A stretch of 64,000 nt of DNA from Pegea sp. RAD2-039 (GCA_034620365.1 JAQGEQ010000163.1:547001-611000), one strand, 5' to 3'. Positions 26,501-38,799 are shown, numbered from the stretch's first letter. Notes: generated by a model not told the origin, from the sequence alone. Translations and numbers: made by a program.

Positions 26501-26707
26501 ACCACTGAGGAACCAGTTGTTGAGGCAACAGAAGAATCAACTATCAAAACCAGTGAGGAAACAGAAATTGCTAAAAACTGTGAACCAGTTGACACACCAA
26601 CTGATAAAAATTTAAGTTTAATTAAAGGAACAACACAAGCTGAAAAACTGGTAAATAAATGTGAAGAAGAAACTAAATCCTCTCAACAAATAACAACAAG
26701 CTGTTAG
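20589..26707 (+). CDS. N-myristoylated acidic protein with long EEPVVE repeats
   Basis: Exons 20589-20697, 23324-23386, 23681-24094 and 24871-26707, with phases 1,1,1 joining in frame. The N-terminus MGCNSSKG is a strong N-myristoylation signal with an adjacent palmitoylatable Cys, so the protein is expected on a membrane. The middle is Ser/Thr/Glu-rich with short AVKEDE repeats (about 23930-23990). Exon 4 becomes a tandem array of 8-9-residue units (EEPVVETT, KEPVVEKA) from 25085 to 26540. It then ends in a unique tail with the stop at 26705. Inside the array the frame shifts several times (first near 25160, again about 25820-25950 and 26130-26240). The continuous protein cannot be read from this sequence. 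Repeat assembly errors are the likeliest cause, degeneration the alternative. No named family is recognised. Disordered, membrane-tethered scaffold is an inference. Confidence 0.7.
23101..23154. repeat. AT-rich near-palindrome in an intron
   Basis: TTTTCGA at 23101 and TCGAAAA at 23148 bracket an AT-only centre rich in TTATATAAT-type inverted repeats. It can fold as a hairpin and could be a tiny MITE remnant. It sits just upstream of exon 2 of the myristoylated protein gene. Confidence 0.5.
25085..26540 (+). repeat. Coding tandem repeat, 24-27-bp units
   Basis: About sixty units based on GAAGAACCAGTTGTTGAAAC plus 4-7 variable bases. Unit lengths of 24 and 27 bp preserve the EEPVVE frame, but several units differ by non-multiples of three. 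The array lacks stops in other frames too, giving basic KNQLLK repeats on the plus strand and SSVVSTTGS repeats on the minus strand. Confidence 0.9.
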
Positions 26708-29700
26708 CGTTCAACTTCTTTATAGAGTAAGAAATTTAGAGAGTATTGTTGGAAATCATAAAATCAGCTTCAGATTTTGTAGATTAGCAAAATGTTTTAA
26801 TCTTTTTTAAGAAGATTTTATCGTTACTTATTACTCAAGCTTTATCAAAAGTTTGGTTTTATACTGATTTCTTAGTAGCTTTCAGGTAGTTCTTTTTACT
26901 AAAAGCTGAATTTATTCAAAGCATGCTTTTCCTTGATTTCTTGCATTTTAGCTAGCAGTTTTATATTAGTAAAAATTAAAGTTGATTAATTAAATTAAGT
27001 ATTTATAATCTTAAAAGTAAATTTTTAATGAATATTTAAAAAAATTAGTTTGAATTTTAAAACTAGATTGAAAATGATTAATAATAGTCAAGATAATTAC
27101 TGGAAAGTATTATCTGAATGTTTAGATTAGTGGTTGTATTTTATATGAGATAATAATCAATTTCATCAAAATATTTCTTACAAATATCTTCAACTTCAAA
27201 AATTTTAGATGAAAAATGTGCTAGAAAAAACTGAATTAACATTTTTAGTAATTTACATCTATTCATTCTTAATCAATTTATTTTATTACAGCAACTAGTT
27301 TGATTATTTTATAGCTATCTAATAAATTTTACTTAATAAGTAACGGTATAAAACTTATTTAATGAATTGATTGAATGTTCTACAGAATTGGTGTTTTTTT
27401 TGTGTTCTATATGTAATATTATAGCGAATAATTAAATATTATTTTTTAACTATTATTAATTATTAATTATTTCTAGATTCATCAGTTGGTAATTGACAAC
27501 TTCTACAAGAAGAAAAGTTAAATTCAAAGCATTTTAATTTCAAATTATTTCTTGAACAATTCTTAACTTTTTTTTTCTTCAATTTTTAACTGTGAACAAA
27601 CTAACAGCTTTATTTTTTTGCACTGATTTATTTTCACTTTTTCGCTCACAATTTGACTTTAAATATGTATTTGTTTTTTTTTGTAGTCATATATAGTCTT
27701 TTTCATCGCTTATATTTCATCATCTTGAATATTTTTTTTGAAGGTCATTTTATAAAAATCTTAAGAGCATTCAAGTAGAAAAATATAAATAAATTTTAAT
27801 GATGCAATTTGAATAATTTCTTTATTTCAATTTTCTATTTTACTGACTTTTTCTTTCTGTAGTTTCCGAGATATCTTAAAATCAAGTGATAAAGACTCAT
27901 CAAAAAACAAAATGTTTACTTTATTCAAATTGTAGCAAATATACTTTTCATTAAAATGAATTTAAAAAAACTCGTAAATATATATAAATGGCTTATAATA
28001 ATACCAAGAAACTGTAATGTTTAAGTTTATTGCAAGCTAATATTTCATTATAATTGATTTAAGTATATAAGATGTACATTTAATTTATCTTAATTATATT
28101 TGAAAGGTTCGGGTGACTAAGAAATTTATACAAATTTTATAATAATCAGCTATTATTTATAAATATAAACTCAACAAACAAAGTTTTAATTGATTATAAA
28201 CCCACTGATAAATCTTCTACTTTGTATTGTAATAAAATATAGAATATTCTTGTAACCAACTAAATAGTACTATAAAAAAAGAATAAACAAAAATACTTTG
28301 ATTACGTTTTGCAAATCATTCTGTTCAAAGATGAAATTCGAAAGTAAGCAATTTTCTGAGTTGGTTTTATTTATGAAAATATTTAATCTTTCGTTTTCAT
28401 AAACACCTAAACGAATTTTTTTCAGTAATTTCTTTACGTAATATATCTTTGGTCCAAATGATCATTCGCTAAGGTCTTTCAAATCTTCTCAAATTTTTTT
28501 ATGTGTCTTTCAAACATTTTAATTCAGGTTTTTGAAATTCAATAAAAATGCTGAATATTCAGTTCCTTGACTCAGTTATGAGTGCAGACGACACCTAAAT
28601 TCATACTAAAAAGTTACAAAAAGAAAGATAGTTGTTCCCATAATAAGATCAGATCTATATTAGCAAGAATAATTCAATAGTTTAAAGAAAAATTGTTTAT
28701 GAAGTTTTGGCAAAGTTGATATTTAAATAATGTAATATGTAAAAAATAGTTTCCAATTAAATAGATTGTATATAATTTTCTCTTATGTGGTTTTTATTTT
28801 ATTTATTTATTTCAATAAACGCGAAGGAGGGTGCCTGAAGAGAGCACCTCTCGCTAACACACATTCTCACAAATAACATCTATTTAGTCAAAAATATAGA
28901 AAGTAAAAGATGTAACACATGGCATTTCAGTAGTCCCCAAAGCATGTGAACAATTACATATAATTATAGTAATATTAAAAAAAAAGGAAAAAAATTCAAA
29001 AATTTAATGCAACTATTTTATGAAGCTTTCGAAAACCGTTCCCAGCATTTCGAACTTAAACATTCAAGAAAATAAACAAAAAAAACTGTTTTTGCATTGA
29101 TTCTGCTTAGCACGTTGTTTGCTATAAGACTGTAGCCATTCTTCTTAAACACACTTCTAAAAATTCAATTTTTTTAACAAGCTTAAAAGCAGTTTGTAAG
29201 TTAATAAGTTAAAAACTAGTATAAGAAAACATATTTAAAGGATAACAAAAACTTTACATAAGGTCAGTTTTTCAACAAATGATAAATCCAAACATTAATA
29301 GGCATAAAATTTTGTTGTATATTTTGCACAAAAAAAGTTTATTATAATTTTTTTGATAACTTTATACAAAGTTTAAGTAATAGTACCAAAAGTAAAAGTT
29401 TAATACTTTTGAATAAATTAAAAGTTTAGTTTTAACCTTGGTGATTCCCCAAATGGTTAGTTTTTCTTATTTGAAAATTAGTTCAGCAATTTGCAAATTA
29501 AATAACTTTTATGTTTATTCAAGAAGGTATCTCGCTGTAGATTTCTATTTTGAAATTAACTAAACTTTTGTTTTAAACATCAAGTTTAAAACATAATAAA
29601 TTTATTTTTTAATTGTTTGTAATAACTCTCTAAATTGTGTTTATGTTTAAATTCTGTTTTAATAAAAGTGATTTATTTATTCAAATTAAATAGTTATTAA

Positions 29701-30361
29701 ACAATTTTTAAGTAAATAATATGTAGTTATTGTAATTATTAGAGTTGAGACTATTATTTGGTATGAAAAAGCAATCAGAGTAGATAAAAGTTGTTTTAAT
29801 ATCAAACAGATTACAAAGAAATTGAAAAGTTATTACTTTTTTATCATGCATAAGATTATAGTGTTTCATTTTCAGCAGCTTTTGTTCTTGAAGGTTTTGT
29901 TTTAAGCCACTTAGTTATCAAGTGTTTGATCTTCTGATATAATGACATTTATTATAACCAATGAGATAAAAGTTAATTTTAGAGGTGGTGTTGTTGATAT
30001 TTATAGTTTAAAGACATCTTATATATCAGAGATATAAAGTTGTTTAAATAGAATGTTGATTAAAAGTTTTTTAAATTGTGGATGATTATAATTTCAATCT
30101 TATATTTACAAAAGATGTCTTATCAATTTAAATTCAAACTAACATTTTTTATTATCTATTTTTATAATAAGTTTTTAAATTATAATTTAATTATCAATTA
30201 TAAACTTATATTTGATTTTTGGTTATAGATGTAATAAGATATTTGTCAATGAGATATAAACTAATAAGATAAAATAAGTCAGAATTTTTAGAAGTTGTTA
30301 TTTATTTATTATTAACTCTTTTATATTTTTTTTGGTTCTTTTGTAAAGTTCAAATAAAATT
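26708..30361. other. AT-rich intergenic region
   Basis: No gene found. It contains dispersed repeat copy 2 at 28797-28960, listed separately. The remainder is simple AT-rich sequence with long T runs (27560-27740) and no clear promoter element before NADSYN1. Confidence 0.5.
28797..28960 (-). mobile_element. Dispersed repeat copy 2, probable 5'-truncated LINE 3' end
   Basis: Same core as 12475-12640, including GGAGGGTGCCTGAAGAGAGC and CACACATTCTCACAAATAAC. It is flanked on the left by ATTTTATTTATTTATTT. Similarity continues through the CAGTAGTCC segment to the GAACAATTACAT segment, with a small insertion relative to copy 1 near 28905. Orientation is the same as in the other copies. Confidence 0.65.
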
Positions 30362-33300
30362 ATGAGTGCTAAAGTGAAACTTTCATTGTCAACAATTAAC
30401 CAATGGTCCTTGGACTTTGAAGGAAACTGCAGAAGAATTAAAGAAAGTATTCTCACTTCTAGAAAAAATGGGGCTAAGTATCGACTTGGTCCTGAGCTAG
30501 AAATTTGTGGTTATGGATGTGAAGATCATTTTTATGAAAATGATACAATCATGCACTCATGGCAGGTATCTTTCTTGTTTATTTCTTATCTTTAATGGTT
30601 TGATTAAATTAAAATAAATTTTTTAACAAAAATTGAAATATTTTTACAATTTTCAAGAATATCATTAAAAATATACAAATTTTAAAAACAATTATTTATA
30701 AAATCTAAAAATATTTTTATAGTTTCATTATAATCAATAAAAATTATAGAACAATTTTAATCAACTTTAAACCAAATTAATTATCTACTTTTCAGTTAAA
30801 TATATATTAAGATATTTGCCAATAAGATATAAGCTTATAGGCTAACTTAAGTCCGATTTTTTAGAAACCGCTATTTAAGTTTAATACTTTGAAAATGAGA
30901 TATAAATAAGTAGAAATATAATAACAACAGAATTGATTAAGTTTAATTACTAAATCTGTAAATAATCAGGTTTTGGCTGAGTTACTAATAATGGAGGAAA
31001 CTAGAAATATGATTTGTGATGTTGGAATGCCTGTCTTGCACAACAACACCAGATATAATTGTAGAATCATTTTTCTTTACAAGAAAATACTTTTGATTCG
31101 ACCCAAGTTATCTTGCTGTAATCAAGTCAGTTGAAAAACGTTTTTTTTTATGTTATTTTTGGAATAATTTTTTGTTATTTAAACAGGGCAATTATAGAGA
31201 GCTCCGTTGGTTTACTCCTTGGCTTAAAAGAAAGACTACAGAAATGTTTATGTTGCCTGATATAATACGTGAAATCACAAGTTTGTTTCTGATTGGTTTA
31301 TTTCATTTTTTTCCTTTTACTTTAAAGTCAAACAAAAAAAATTTTATTTTCATAAAATTAAAAATTATTTTTTATTCAATTTAAGTTGTTCAAAGTTTGA
31401 ATAAAACTTCAAAAATCTGATAATTTTAAAAGAAACCATAAAATAAAATTCTAATAACGTAAATGAGCAAGTTATTAAAATTAAATTAATATTATTTTAT
31501 AAATATTAAAAGAACTATTTGCTAATCAAAGCTGTATTGAAACAAATTATAATATATATGGTTGTTTAACGAGGTGAACTTTTCATCTTAATCTTTGTTA
31601 AGTAGTTAATAAGTTTGAACTCTGGTAGTTAGTTGGCATTAGAAGATTAAGTCACTTATATTGTTAGAATATTGCTTTCAATTTAGTTCTGTAAGTAACT
31701 TGTATAACGTTTACAGATCAAACAAACGTAGAAATAGGTGATGCAGTGTTGCAATTGAAAGATACTTGCATAGGAAGTGAGATCTGCGAAGAATTATGGA
31801 CAGCTGACAGTACTCATGTGTCCCAATCATTAGAAGGAGTTGAAATATTCACTAATGCAAGTGGCAGTCACTTCAATTTAAATAAAAAAGAAATGCGGTA
31901 ATTCTAATTTAAAAAAGTTCTCATTACAAATCATTCAAACAAACTGAAAGTAACTAAGCAACAAAATTACTTCAACATTACATCATCTTCTCAAACTGAA
32001 TTAATCCTTTAAATCTTTAAGCTTGCAACTAGCCAAGACAGCAACATCAAAAGTTGGTGGAGTTTATTTATACAACAATCTGATTGGTTGTGACGGTGGG
32101 CGTGTTTACTACGACGGAACATCATCAGTTCACGTCAACGGAGATCTGATAGCTGAAAGCTCCCAATTCAGTTTAAAAGAAGTTGAAGTGACTGTAGTAA
32201 CTGTCGATTTGATGGATGTACGCTCTTACCGGTATCTGCATCGCGCGTTGATGACGTCACACTCAAGCTTCATCTTTTAGAGGTGAAAACTCATCAAGAG
32301 GGATGAGCAGTAGTGACGCGAAAGTGACGTCATACCCGCGTGTCTTCATACCGGAGTTTGGATTGTGTATGTCTTCTGATGAGTCTTTATTGAATCCAGT
32401 TGATAAGAAGATTGAATTTGTTCCGATGTCTGTGGAAGAAGAAATTGAAATGGGTCCTGCTTGTTGGTTGTGGGACTATTTACGAAGAAGTGGACAGTCT
32501 GGTTTCTTCCTGCCCCTCAGTGGTGGTATTGACAGTACATCAGTCGCGTGTATCGTGTTTTCAATGTGTGAAATGGTTTGTGATGGTTGTTGTTGGTAGT
32601 TGAGATGGTTTTTTTTTCAAATTTTTCGGTTTAGATTTGTAATGAAATGGAAAAAGGGAATGAGCAAGTGATTAAAGATATCCGAAGGATTTTAAAAGAT
32701 GAAACTTATACTTTTCAATCCTCTGAACAACTATGTGGACATTTATTAACAACTTGTTACATGGCAACAGAAAACTCATCAAGTTTACCTCAAAATCATT
32801 TCAACTTTCATTTTTTTCAAACTTTTCTTACAGATGAAACACGTTCACGCGCTGAAAAGCTAGCTAAAAGAATCGGTTCGACTCATATCTCTATCAACAT
32901 TGATCGGATCATCACAGCTTTCATCAATGTCTTTGTCTCAATCACTAATTGTGTCCCATCATTTACTAGAAGCAAACGAGAAAATATTGCTCTTCAAAAC
33001 ATACAAGCCCGTAGCAGGTAGAAATTTACTGTCATCAAAACTCTGTATTGATTTGTATTTGTAGAATGGTAATGGGTTACTTCCTGGCCCAATTGTACCC
33101 ATATGCTTGTAATAAATCAGGTTCTTTACTGGTTCTTGGCTCTTCAAATGTAGATGAAAGCTTGAGAGGATACTATACTAAGTATAACTACTCAATTTTG
33201 TGGTGATAACTTTGAAACAAGTGTTGTTTTGTAGGTATGATTGCTCCAGTGCAGATCTTAACCCTATTGGAGGCATTAACAAGAAAGATTTAAGATCATT

Positions 33301-34055
33301 TATCAGTTATTTAATCGATAAATATAAGATTAATGAATTGAAAAGTGTGATAAATGCCGCACCTACAGCTGAGTTACAACCGCTGAAGAAAGGTAGAAGA
33401 TGCTTTTGTTGTAAACCAGATCCCTGATTAAATCTTCTTAGGAACTGTTATTCAGACTGATGAGGAAGACATGGGGATGACTTATAATGAGTTAACTGTG
33501 TTTGGAAAGTTACGGAAGCTTTCTAGATGTGGACCTTATTCAATGTTTCGTAAACTTTTGGATAGTTGGAAATATTTTTGTTCACCTTCAGAAGTTAGAT
33601 TGTTGTGTTGTTGTTTTTGTTACTATCAACTTTGATTTTTGTAGGTAGCTAGAAAAGTCCGGCATTTCTTTCATAGTTATTCAATTAATCGACACAAAGC
33701 TACAACAATAACCCCTTCAATGCATGCTGAAAACTATGGAACAGATGATAATAGGTTTGATTTACGACCTTACCTTTATCCTAACTGGTCTTGGCAATTT
33801 AGGTGAGTGAAAAAGTTAAAAAATCTCTAAATACAATTAACTTGGCTGGTTTGTAGTTTAGTAGAAAAAGTTTAATATTTAAAATGTAATTTTGATGTAT
33901 GAATTTGTTCTGGTAATTATCTCAAAGCTAAATAATTTTAACAATAATTTGTTGATTTTTGATTAAATCTTTTTCTATTTTTTAACAGAAAAATTAATGA
34001 AGACGTTGAAAAGATTGAACGTTTAAAGAAGGAACAACTATTTCGTCTTTCTTAA
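30362..34055 (+). CDS. NADSYN1: Glutamine-dependent NAD+ synthetase
   Basis: Makes NAD+ from nicotinic acid adenine dinucleotide, ATP and glutamine in the cytosol. Thirteen exons in consistent phase: 30362-30565, 30970-31125, 31187-31280, 31717-31897, 32022-32231, 32281-32575, 32635-32782, 32834-33017, 33065-33181, 33235-33392, 33442-33593, 33645-33802, 33989-34055. The N-terminal nitrilase-type glutaminase shows its triad: Glu in [11 protein letters not shown], Lys in LLIRPK, and nucleophile Cys in GSEICEELW. The C-terminal synthetase has the ATP-pyrophosphatase loop SGGIDST, and the conserved [34 protein letters not shown] and NRFDLRP. Length (about 690-700 aa) fits animal NADSYN1, which alone carries its own glutaminase. 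All motifs are intact and no frame break was seen. Two introns are only about 48-60 nt. Confidence 0.97.
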
Positions 34056-34372
34056 ACTTTTTTCTTGAATCAATCTTATTTCAACCATAGTGAGATTTGA
34101 AAATCCTCTAAAACTTAACATTAGCTTCATCGAAAACTTTATTTTTTGATGTTAAAATCATATTGTTGTAGTTAAATTTGTGCGTTACTAACAAATACTT
34201 ATTTCAAAGATTATTTTTAACTATAATAAATAACTAGTTTGATTATGAAAAGATTTGTTTTGAAAAATTCAATAACTGCTAGTTAGAAACTTATTGAAAA
34301 GTTATATTTATAAACTGTTATTATCAAACTCAGAAAGTTTATATCAAGTTTATTAGCAATCTGATAAAAGTT
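34056..34372. other. Short convergent 3' spacer
   Basis: AT-rich gap of about 300 bp between the stop codons of NADSYN1 (plus) and the CAP/transporter gene (minus). AATAA-type motifs on both strands could serve as polyadenylation signals. Confidence 0.5.
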
Positions 34373-37300
34373 CTACGTCTCAATAGCACTAGATTCAGTG
34401 GTGTCATCGACATCACCATAAAAAGTGGAATATGCTTTGACACTAAACGGTATTAAGCTCATCATAAAAGCACTTATTCCATAAAATATGGCACAGATAT
34501 ATAAGCTAGGTGTGAAAGATTCTCTTTTATTAAATGTTTCAGCCATTATTATCGGTCCAATCAAGAAACCTGTTACATCAAAACAATTAGAATTGTAAAT
34601 AAAAGCAACTTATCTGTAAAATTTAAAGTTTTTAGAGGAAAAAAGCAACTTTATTGGTTAGAGTAGATAGATGAATTTAATATTATTAATAAAAGTTGCT
34701 TTCGGGTCGCTATACATAATGTAAATATTATCCTAAACATAATTTTATTCAGATTACAACAATTCTAATACTTTCATATTTGTTAATAAAAATTTAAAGG
34801 CATAGAATAAAGTTTTGATATTTTAGAAATACAAAATGTTCGAACCAAATGCGAGAACAATATTGATGTAGTTAAGTTTTCTACTCCTTAGTTTACCACC
34901 AAACGTTCTTACTGTAGTCACCATTATAAGAGCGTTTGTTGTTCCAGAAGCCAATCCACAAACTAAAGAAACAAATTTGTTGATGATACAGAACCATTTG
35001 TTTTATTATTTTTCCAATTAACCTGATGCATATAAATAGAAAGAACCTAATGTTGTGAAATGTGGGCATAGACAAGAAATAATAGCTGATGTATTTGATG
35101 ATAAAACTAAGATATATATCAGATTGATCTTAAGCACATCAACAGTGAAACACAACACTAAACGACTGATGGAATCGAAAAGCCCAAAGATGATGAAAGT
35201 ATTTCCAATTTCAAATGATATAAAGCCTTGAGACTTCATCAATTCAGTCTGTAAAGATGTTGAAAAACTTATCATCAAACAAATCAGTATTTCTTTAAAG
35301 GTTTATTTCAGTTTCAGTTAAAATATAAATGACTTAATATGTATATTTTTCAAGATTGAATAAAACTTACTATGAAGAAAAATGAAAAGAGGTAAGCTAA
35401 ACTCCAAAAAAATAAACTAATTAACCAAAAGATGAAAACATGTGGTAAAGATTCAGTCTTTAACTCAATCACTGAAAGCAAAAGTTGGTGACTAATCGTT
35501 AAAACTTGTACTTAAAGCAATTTATATAAAGTTTGTGATTAAACTTATATTTAAACCTCCTATAACTTCTTCTTCATCAACCTTTTGGTTATCTAATATT
35601 GGGCGAAGTACTAGGATTAGAAAAGTGCTGATTATTAAGATTATAAGAGCCAAAATCCGTAGAACGATCCTCCAGTTGAAGAGATCAGCTAAGTTTAAAA
35701 TACTAGAATTGATTGCCACAAAACCTGAAGAACAATTTAAGCTAAAACTTCTTAGTCTTTATAAAAGTTAATAACTATAAAAAATCATTTTAATGTAACT
35801 TAAAATACACTCACCAAATGGTACAGAGCAAGTCGCCAAGATTATAGCTTTTGTTTGATTTAAATTTGGAAAATGATCGACAATAACATTGAATGCGCTG
35901 TTATATACAAAGTTTGCAGATATTCCATAACACAGACTATCAAAATAATTAATAATTTATTTAGTGGATAGAATAAAAATCATTTTTATAAACAGTAAGT
36001 AGTGCTTTTAAAAGATTTAAAATTGTAATAACCTGTACGCTATAAATAGAAGTGCTTGAGAAGGTGAAAAAGAAGCAACAAGCAAACTAACTGCCGCTCC
36101 AAAAACACCAACAAAGGCTGTTATTCTTGCACCAAATCTTTTATATAAATAATTACTCAAAGGACAAGTCCCTAGCAAGCATCCATACCCAAAGGATGCG
36201 ATCCAAACTGAAAAACAAATGATCATCAGCAGATATAAACTTGAACAAGTAACTTACTTATTTTAGGAAAATTTGCTTCATAATCTATTGATATAGGTTT
36301 CAGTAAAATTGCAAAACTTGAAAGAACCCCCATAATGGGGGTTAAAGTCATCCAAGATACAAAAACAATAAACCAACCCCAAGTTGTTGATGGTTCACCT
36401 GGTTGAATCCTAAAAAATAGTAGAAAAAATATCAAAAATATCGTAAAATTGAAATCAATTAGTTGATTGTTATAGAACTTACATTCCAATGATACCACCT
36501 CTGAATATTTCCACCAAGTCAGATCTTATGTTTCTCATTAGACCAACGAAATTGAGTTTTCTAAAAATAATTGGCATTTCAGAATGACACAATTTTTTTA
36601 AATGTCAAGCAAGTTGAAAGCTCTTCTAATATGTAATTAAATAATCGAACAATTTTAGTAAGTTGTATAAACATACATCAACTCACGATTTATTATTCTT
36701 TTCAAATATTTGAGCAGTACCAAAAACAACTGTTCCTGAGAAAATAACCATCACTAATAGAATGAAAAGTATTCTAAATATAGCTGGTCCTAATATTGTT
36801 TTTGTGGATTCAGGTTTTTGTCTTGAAGTTTTTATCAAATCGAAACTAGAAGAATTTCTTCTTTGAAAATTGACTGAAATATATTTTAAATCATTGAAAT
36901 TCTTGTAAATTACCAAATATAGAAACAAACCACACAGATTTTCAAAGCATTGATCTGTAACAGGACAGAAAGAACAAGGTTTTCCGTTGAAGTAAGGAAC
37001 ATAAGGTGGACTTGAGATGCTGAAGAAATATTTCTAGATGTATTTCTGTCAGTTGCTTATAAAAACTCAGTTTACTAATAGACTAGTTTTATTTCAATGT
37101 GAAAAAACTTTATTTAAAGTACAAAAAGTGGATAATGAAATTATGTTTTGAAAACTTACGAGGGTGTGTAGTAACAAGAAAGTAATATAGCATTTTTTAC
37201 ATCGATGCCAAGAACATTGATTTCATCGCATTTGCTCCAACCACACCCCATTTTATCAGTTTGTCTCCAAATTATTCGGATATAATCTTCACAAGGACCT

Positions 37301-37589
37301 CCACTGCAATCTTGTTTACCAATATTGAAGTAAATGTGATTACTTATCCAAGTATCAACCTTTAAAATTACTTTAAAGTTTTCTTTTTATAAGATTCAGT
37401 TTTTAAACAATTATTTACCACTTTTTCAAGAGACAGTAAATCTTCGGATTCAATACCCCAAATTACAAAAAGATTTTCATTAGATTTAGAGCTACTATAA
37501 GATTCCCACTTATTTTTAGAAGTAAATTTTTTGAACTGACATGTCTTAGAGCGTTTCAAAGCCTTTTCTTCTAAGTCCTGGTCCCAAGT
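34373..37589 (-). CDS. CAP-domain protein joined in frame to an SLC16-like (monocarboxylate) transporter; 5' end unresolved
   Basis: Minus-strand exons: CAP part 37589-37419, 37359-37160, 37019-36931, 36873-36687; transporter part 36560-36483, 36409-36258, 36208-36033, 35936-35815, 35724-35557, 35471-35371, 35248-35023, 34962-34846, 34569-34373. The CAP part shows TWDQDLEEKA, NENLFVIWG, RIIWRQTDKMGCGWSKC, LLSCYYTPS and a Cys-rich hinge (PCSFCPVTDQCFENLC). A hydrophobic helix then follows (residues FRILFILLVMVIFSGTVVF). The transporter part has TTWGWFIVFVSW, matching the MCT N-terminal GWGW motif, then about twelve hydrophobic segments and an acidic tail. The donor at 36686 and acceptor at 36561 keep phase, so one polypeptide is possible. 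However, TGA overlaps the donor and an in-frame ATG lies in exon 36560-36483, so two adjacent genes are the alternative. The CAP catalytic-type His is replaced in EDYIRIIW. Confidence 0.75.
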
Positions 37590-38279
37590 CTGTGATACAA
37601 ATTATTTTTAGATTTTTCAGATAAATCAAAGCACTGTTTCGAAATCTAAAGGTCCCTGGCGACCTTGCAGTAAGATCAAAGAAAGTAAACTCATTTAAGC
37701 TGAAAATCCTTTTGTCTTTTTGTATTTGTTCTTTTATATCACTTATTTTTATTCTGCGTGTCGCAAACGATTGAACATTTATTATATTATAAATAATTTA
37801 TTATTATTTTATTATTATAAAAATGAGTTTTACAAAATTAATCTCAACACAAATTTCAATTTTACTTTAGAAATAGCACGAAATAAAATGAATACCTAAA
37901 TATCAGGACATTTATTCTGTCTATCTACAACTTATGCATTTGATTATTACATTTATGTCAAAACAAGTAGAATGCAGCTTTATTTTTTATAAATCTTTAT
38001 ATTTTATTCTATATAACTTACTATTTCCATCATTTCATCAGCAAAAGGTTGAACTTTTGATCTTGCGTAATTATGAAGAAGTAATAACTCTTTCAGTTTA
38101 TTTTTACTCATGTAATCTGGCCTTTTATAGTTTGTCTGTAATTTAAGACATTAATTCATTTGCTAATATTTTATTTTCAAATTAAGAGTATTTTAAATAT
38201 TAGTTTTAATATGAGGTTGTAGCTATTTTTATAAGTATATTTTTATTAAACCAGCTTTTATTATAATTTTTTTTTTAAT

Positions 38280-38687
38280 TTAGCAAAAAATATTTGACAA
38301 TTGTACCGAAATAGCTGATATTTGATTTTGAAATCTTAAAATTGATTTTTGGGAGGACTTTGTTCCTGCAAATAAAGTGCTTTTAGGTTTGTATTGGAAA
38401 TTTGTATTTTCAAATTCAGACTGTAATTCATGATAAAAGGCTTCACTGTTTTTGTTAAAACTTTCAAACTTATCTGTTAAATATTCCTTCGTCCAGTTCA
38501 TTAATTTACATCTTTGTAAACTTACAAAAGGGACCTCTACTTTTAAACTATCCTGACCACTTTTCTGAGAAAAGTTGTTTTTGCTATCAACATTGAACTG
38601 TAGACAGGAGCTATGTGGTAGCAAAAGAAAGAATAAGTAAAAGAAAACTAAAGATTTATTGAAAATTTTTACAATAAAATTCACCAT
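38280..38687 (-). CDS. Small secreted protein or first exon of the CAP gene
   Basis: A 135-codon minus-strand frame starting at 38687. The first 29 residues have a basic start and a hydrophobic core (SLVFFYLFFLLLPHSS), a convincing signal peptide ending near a Cys. The rest is polar with no recognised domain. It may be an independent secreted protein ending at 38280. It may also supply the signal peptide of the CAP gene downstream, whose own start is missing. A GT after SLK would leave in phase 0, the phase needed by the 37589 exon. The start of the CAP fold (first helix) was not located between 37590 and 38280. Confidence 0.5.
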   Translation of the reverse strand: MVNFIVKIFNKSLVFFYLFFLLLPHSSCLQFNVDSKNNFSQKSGQDSLKVEVPFVSLQRCKLMNWTKEYLTDKFESFNKNSEAFYHELQSEFENTNFQYKPKSTLFAGTKSSQKSILRFQNQISAISVQLSNIFC

Positions 38688-38789
38688 AATCCTATTTTAA
38701 ACAATTTTTACTTCAAAAAATTGTTTGAAAATAAATGTGTAGCTTTAAAAAAGTATTATTTCTAATTAAATTTCAAATTTCAAATTTAC

Positions 38790-38798
38790 ATGACGTCA
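38790..38798 (-). promoter_or_regulatory. CRE-like palindrome TGACGTCA upstream of the secreted ORF
   Basis: A perfect CREB/ATF-type TGACGTCA lies about 100 bp upstream of the ATG at 38687. The position suits a promoter element of that minus-strand gene. The same 8-mer also occurs inside short introns elsewhere in the window, so it may be coincidental. Confidence 0.35.
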
Positions 38799-38799
38799 T

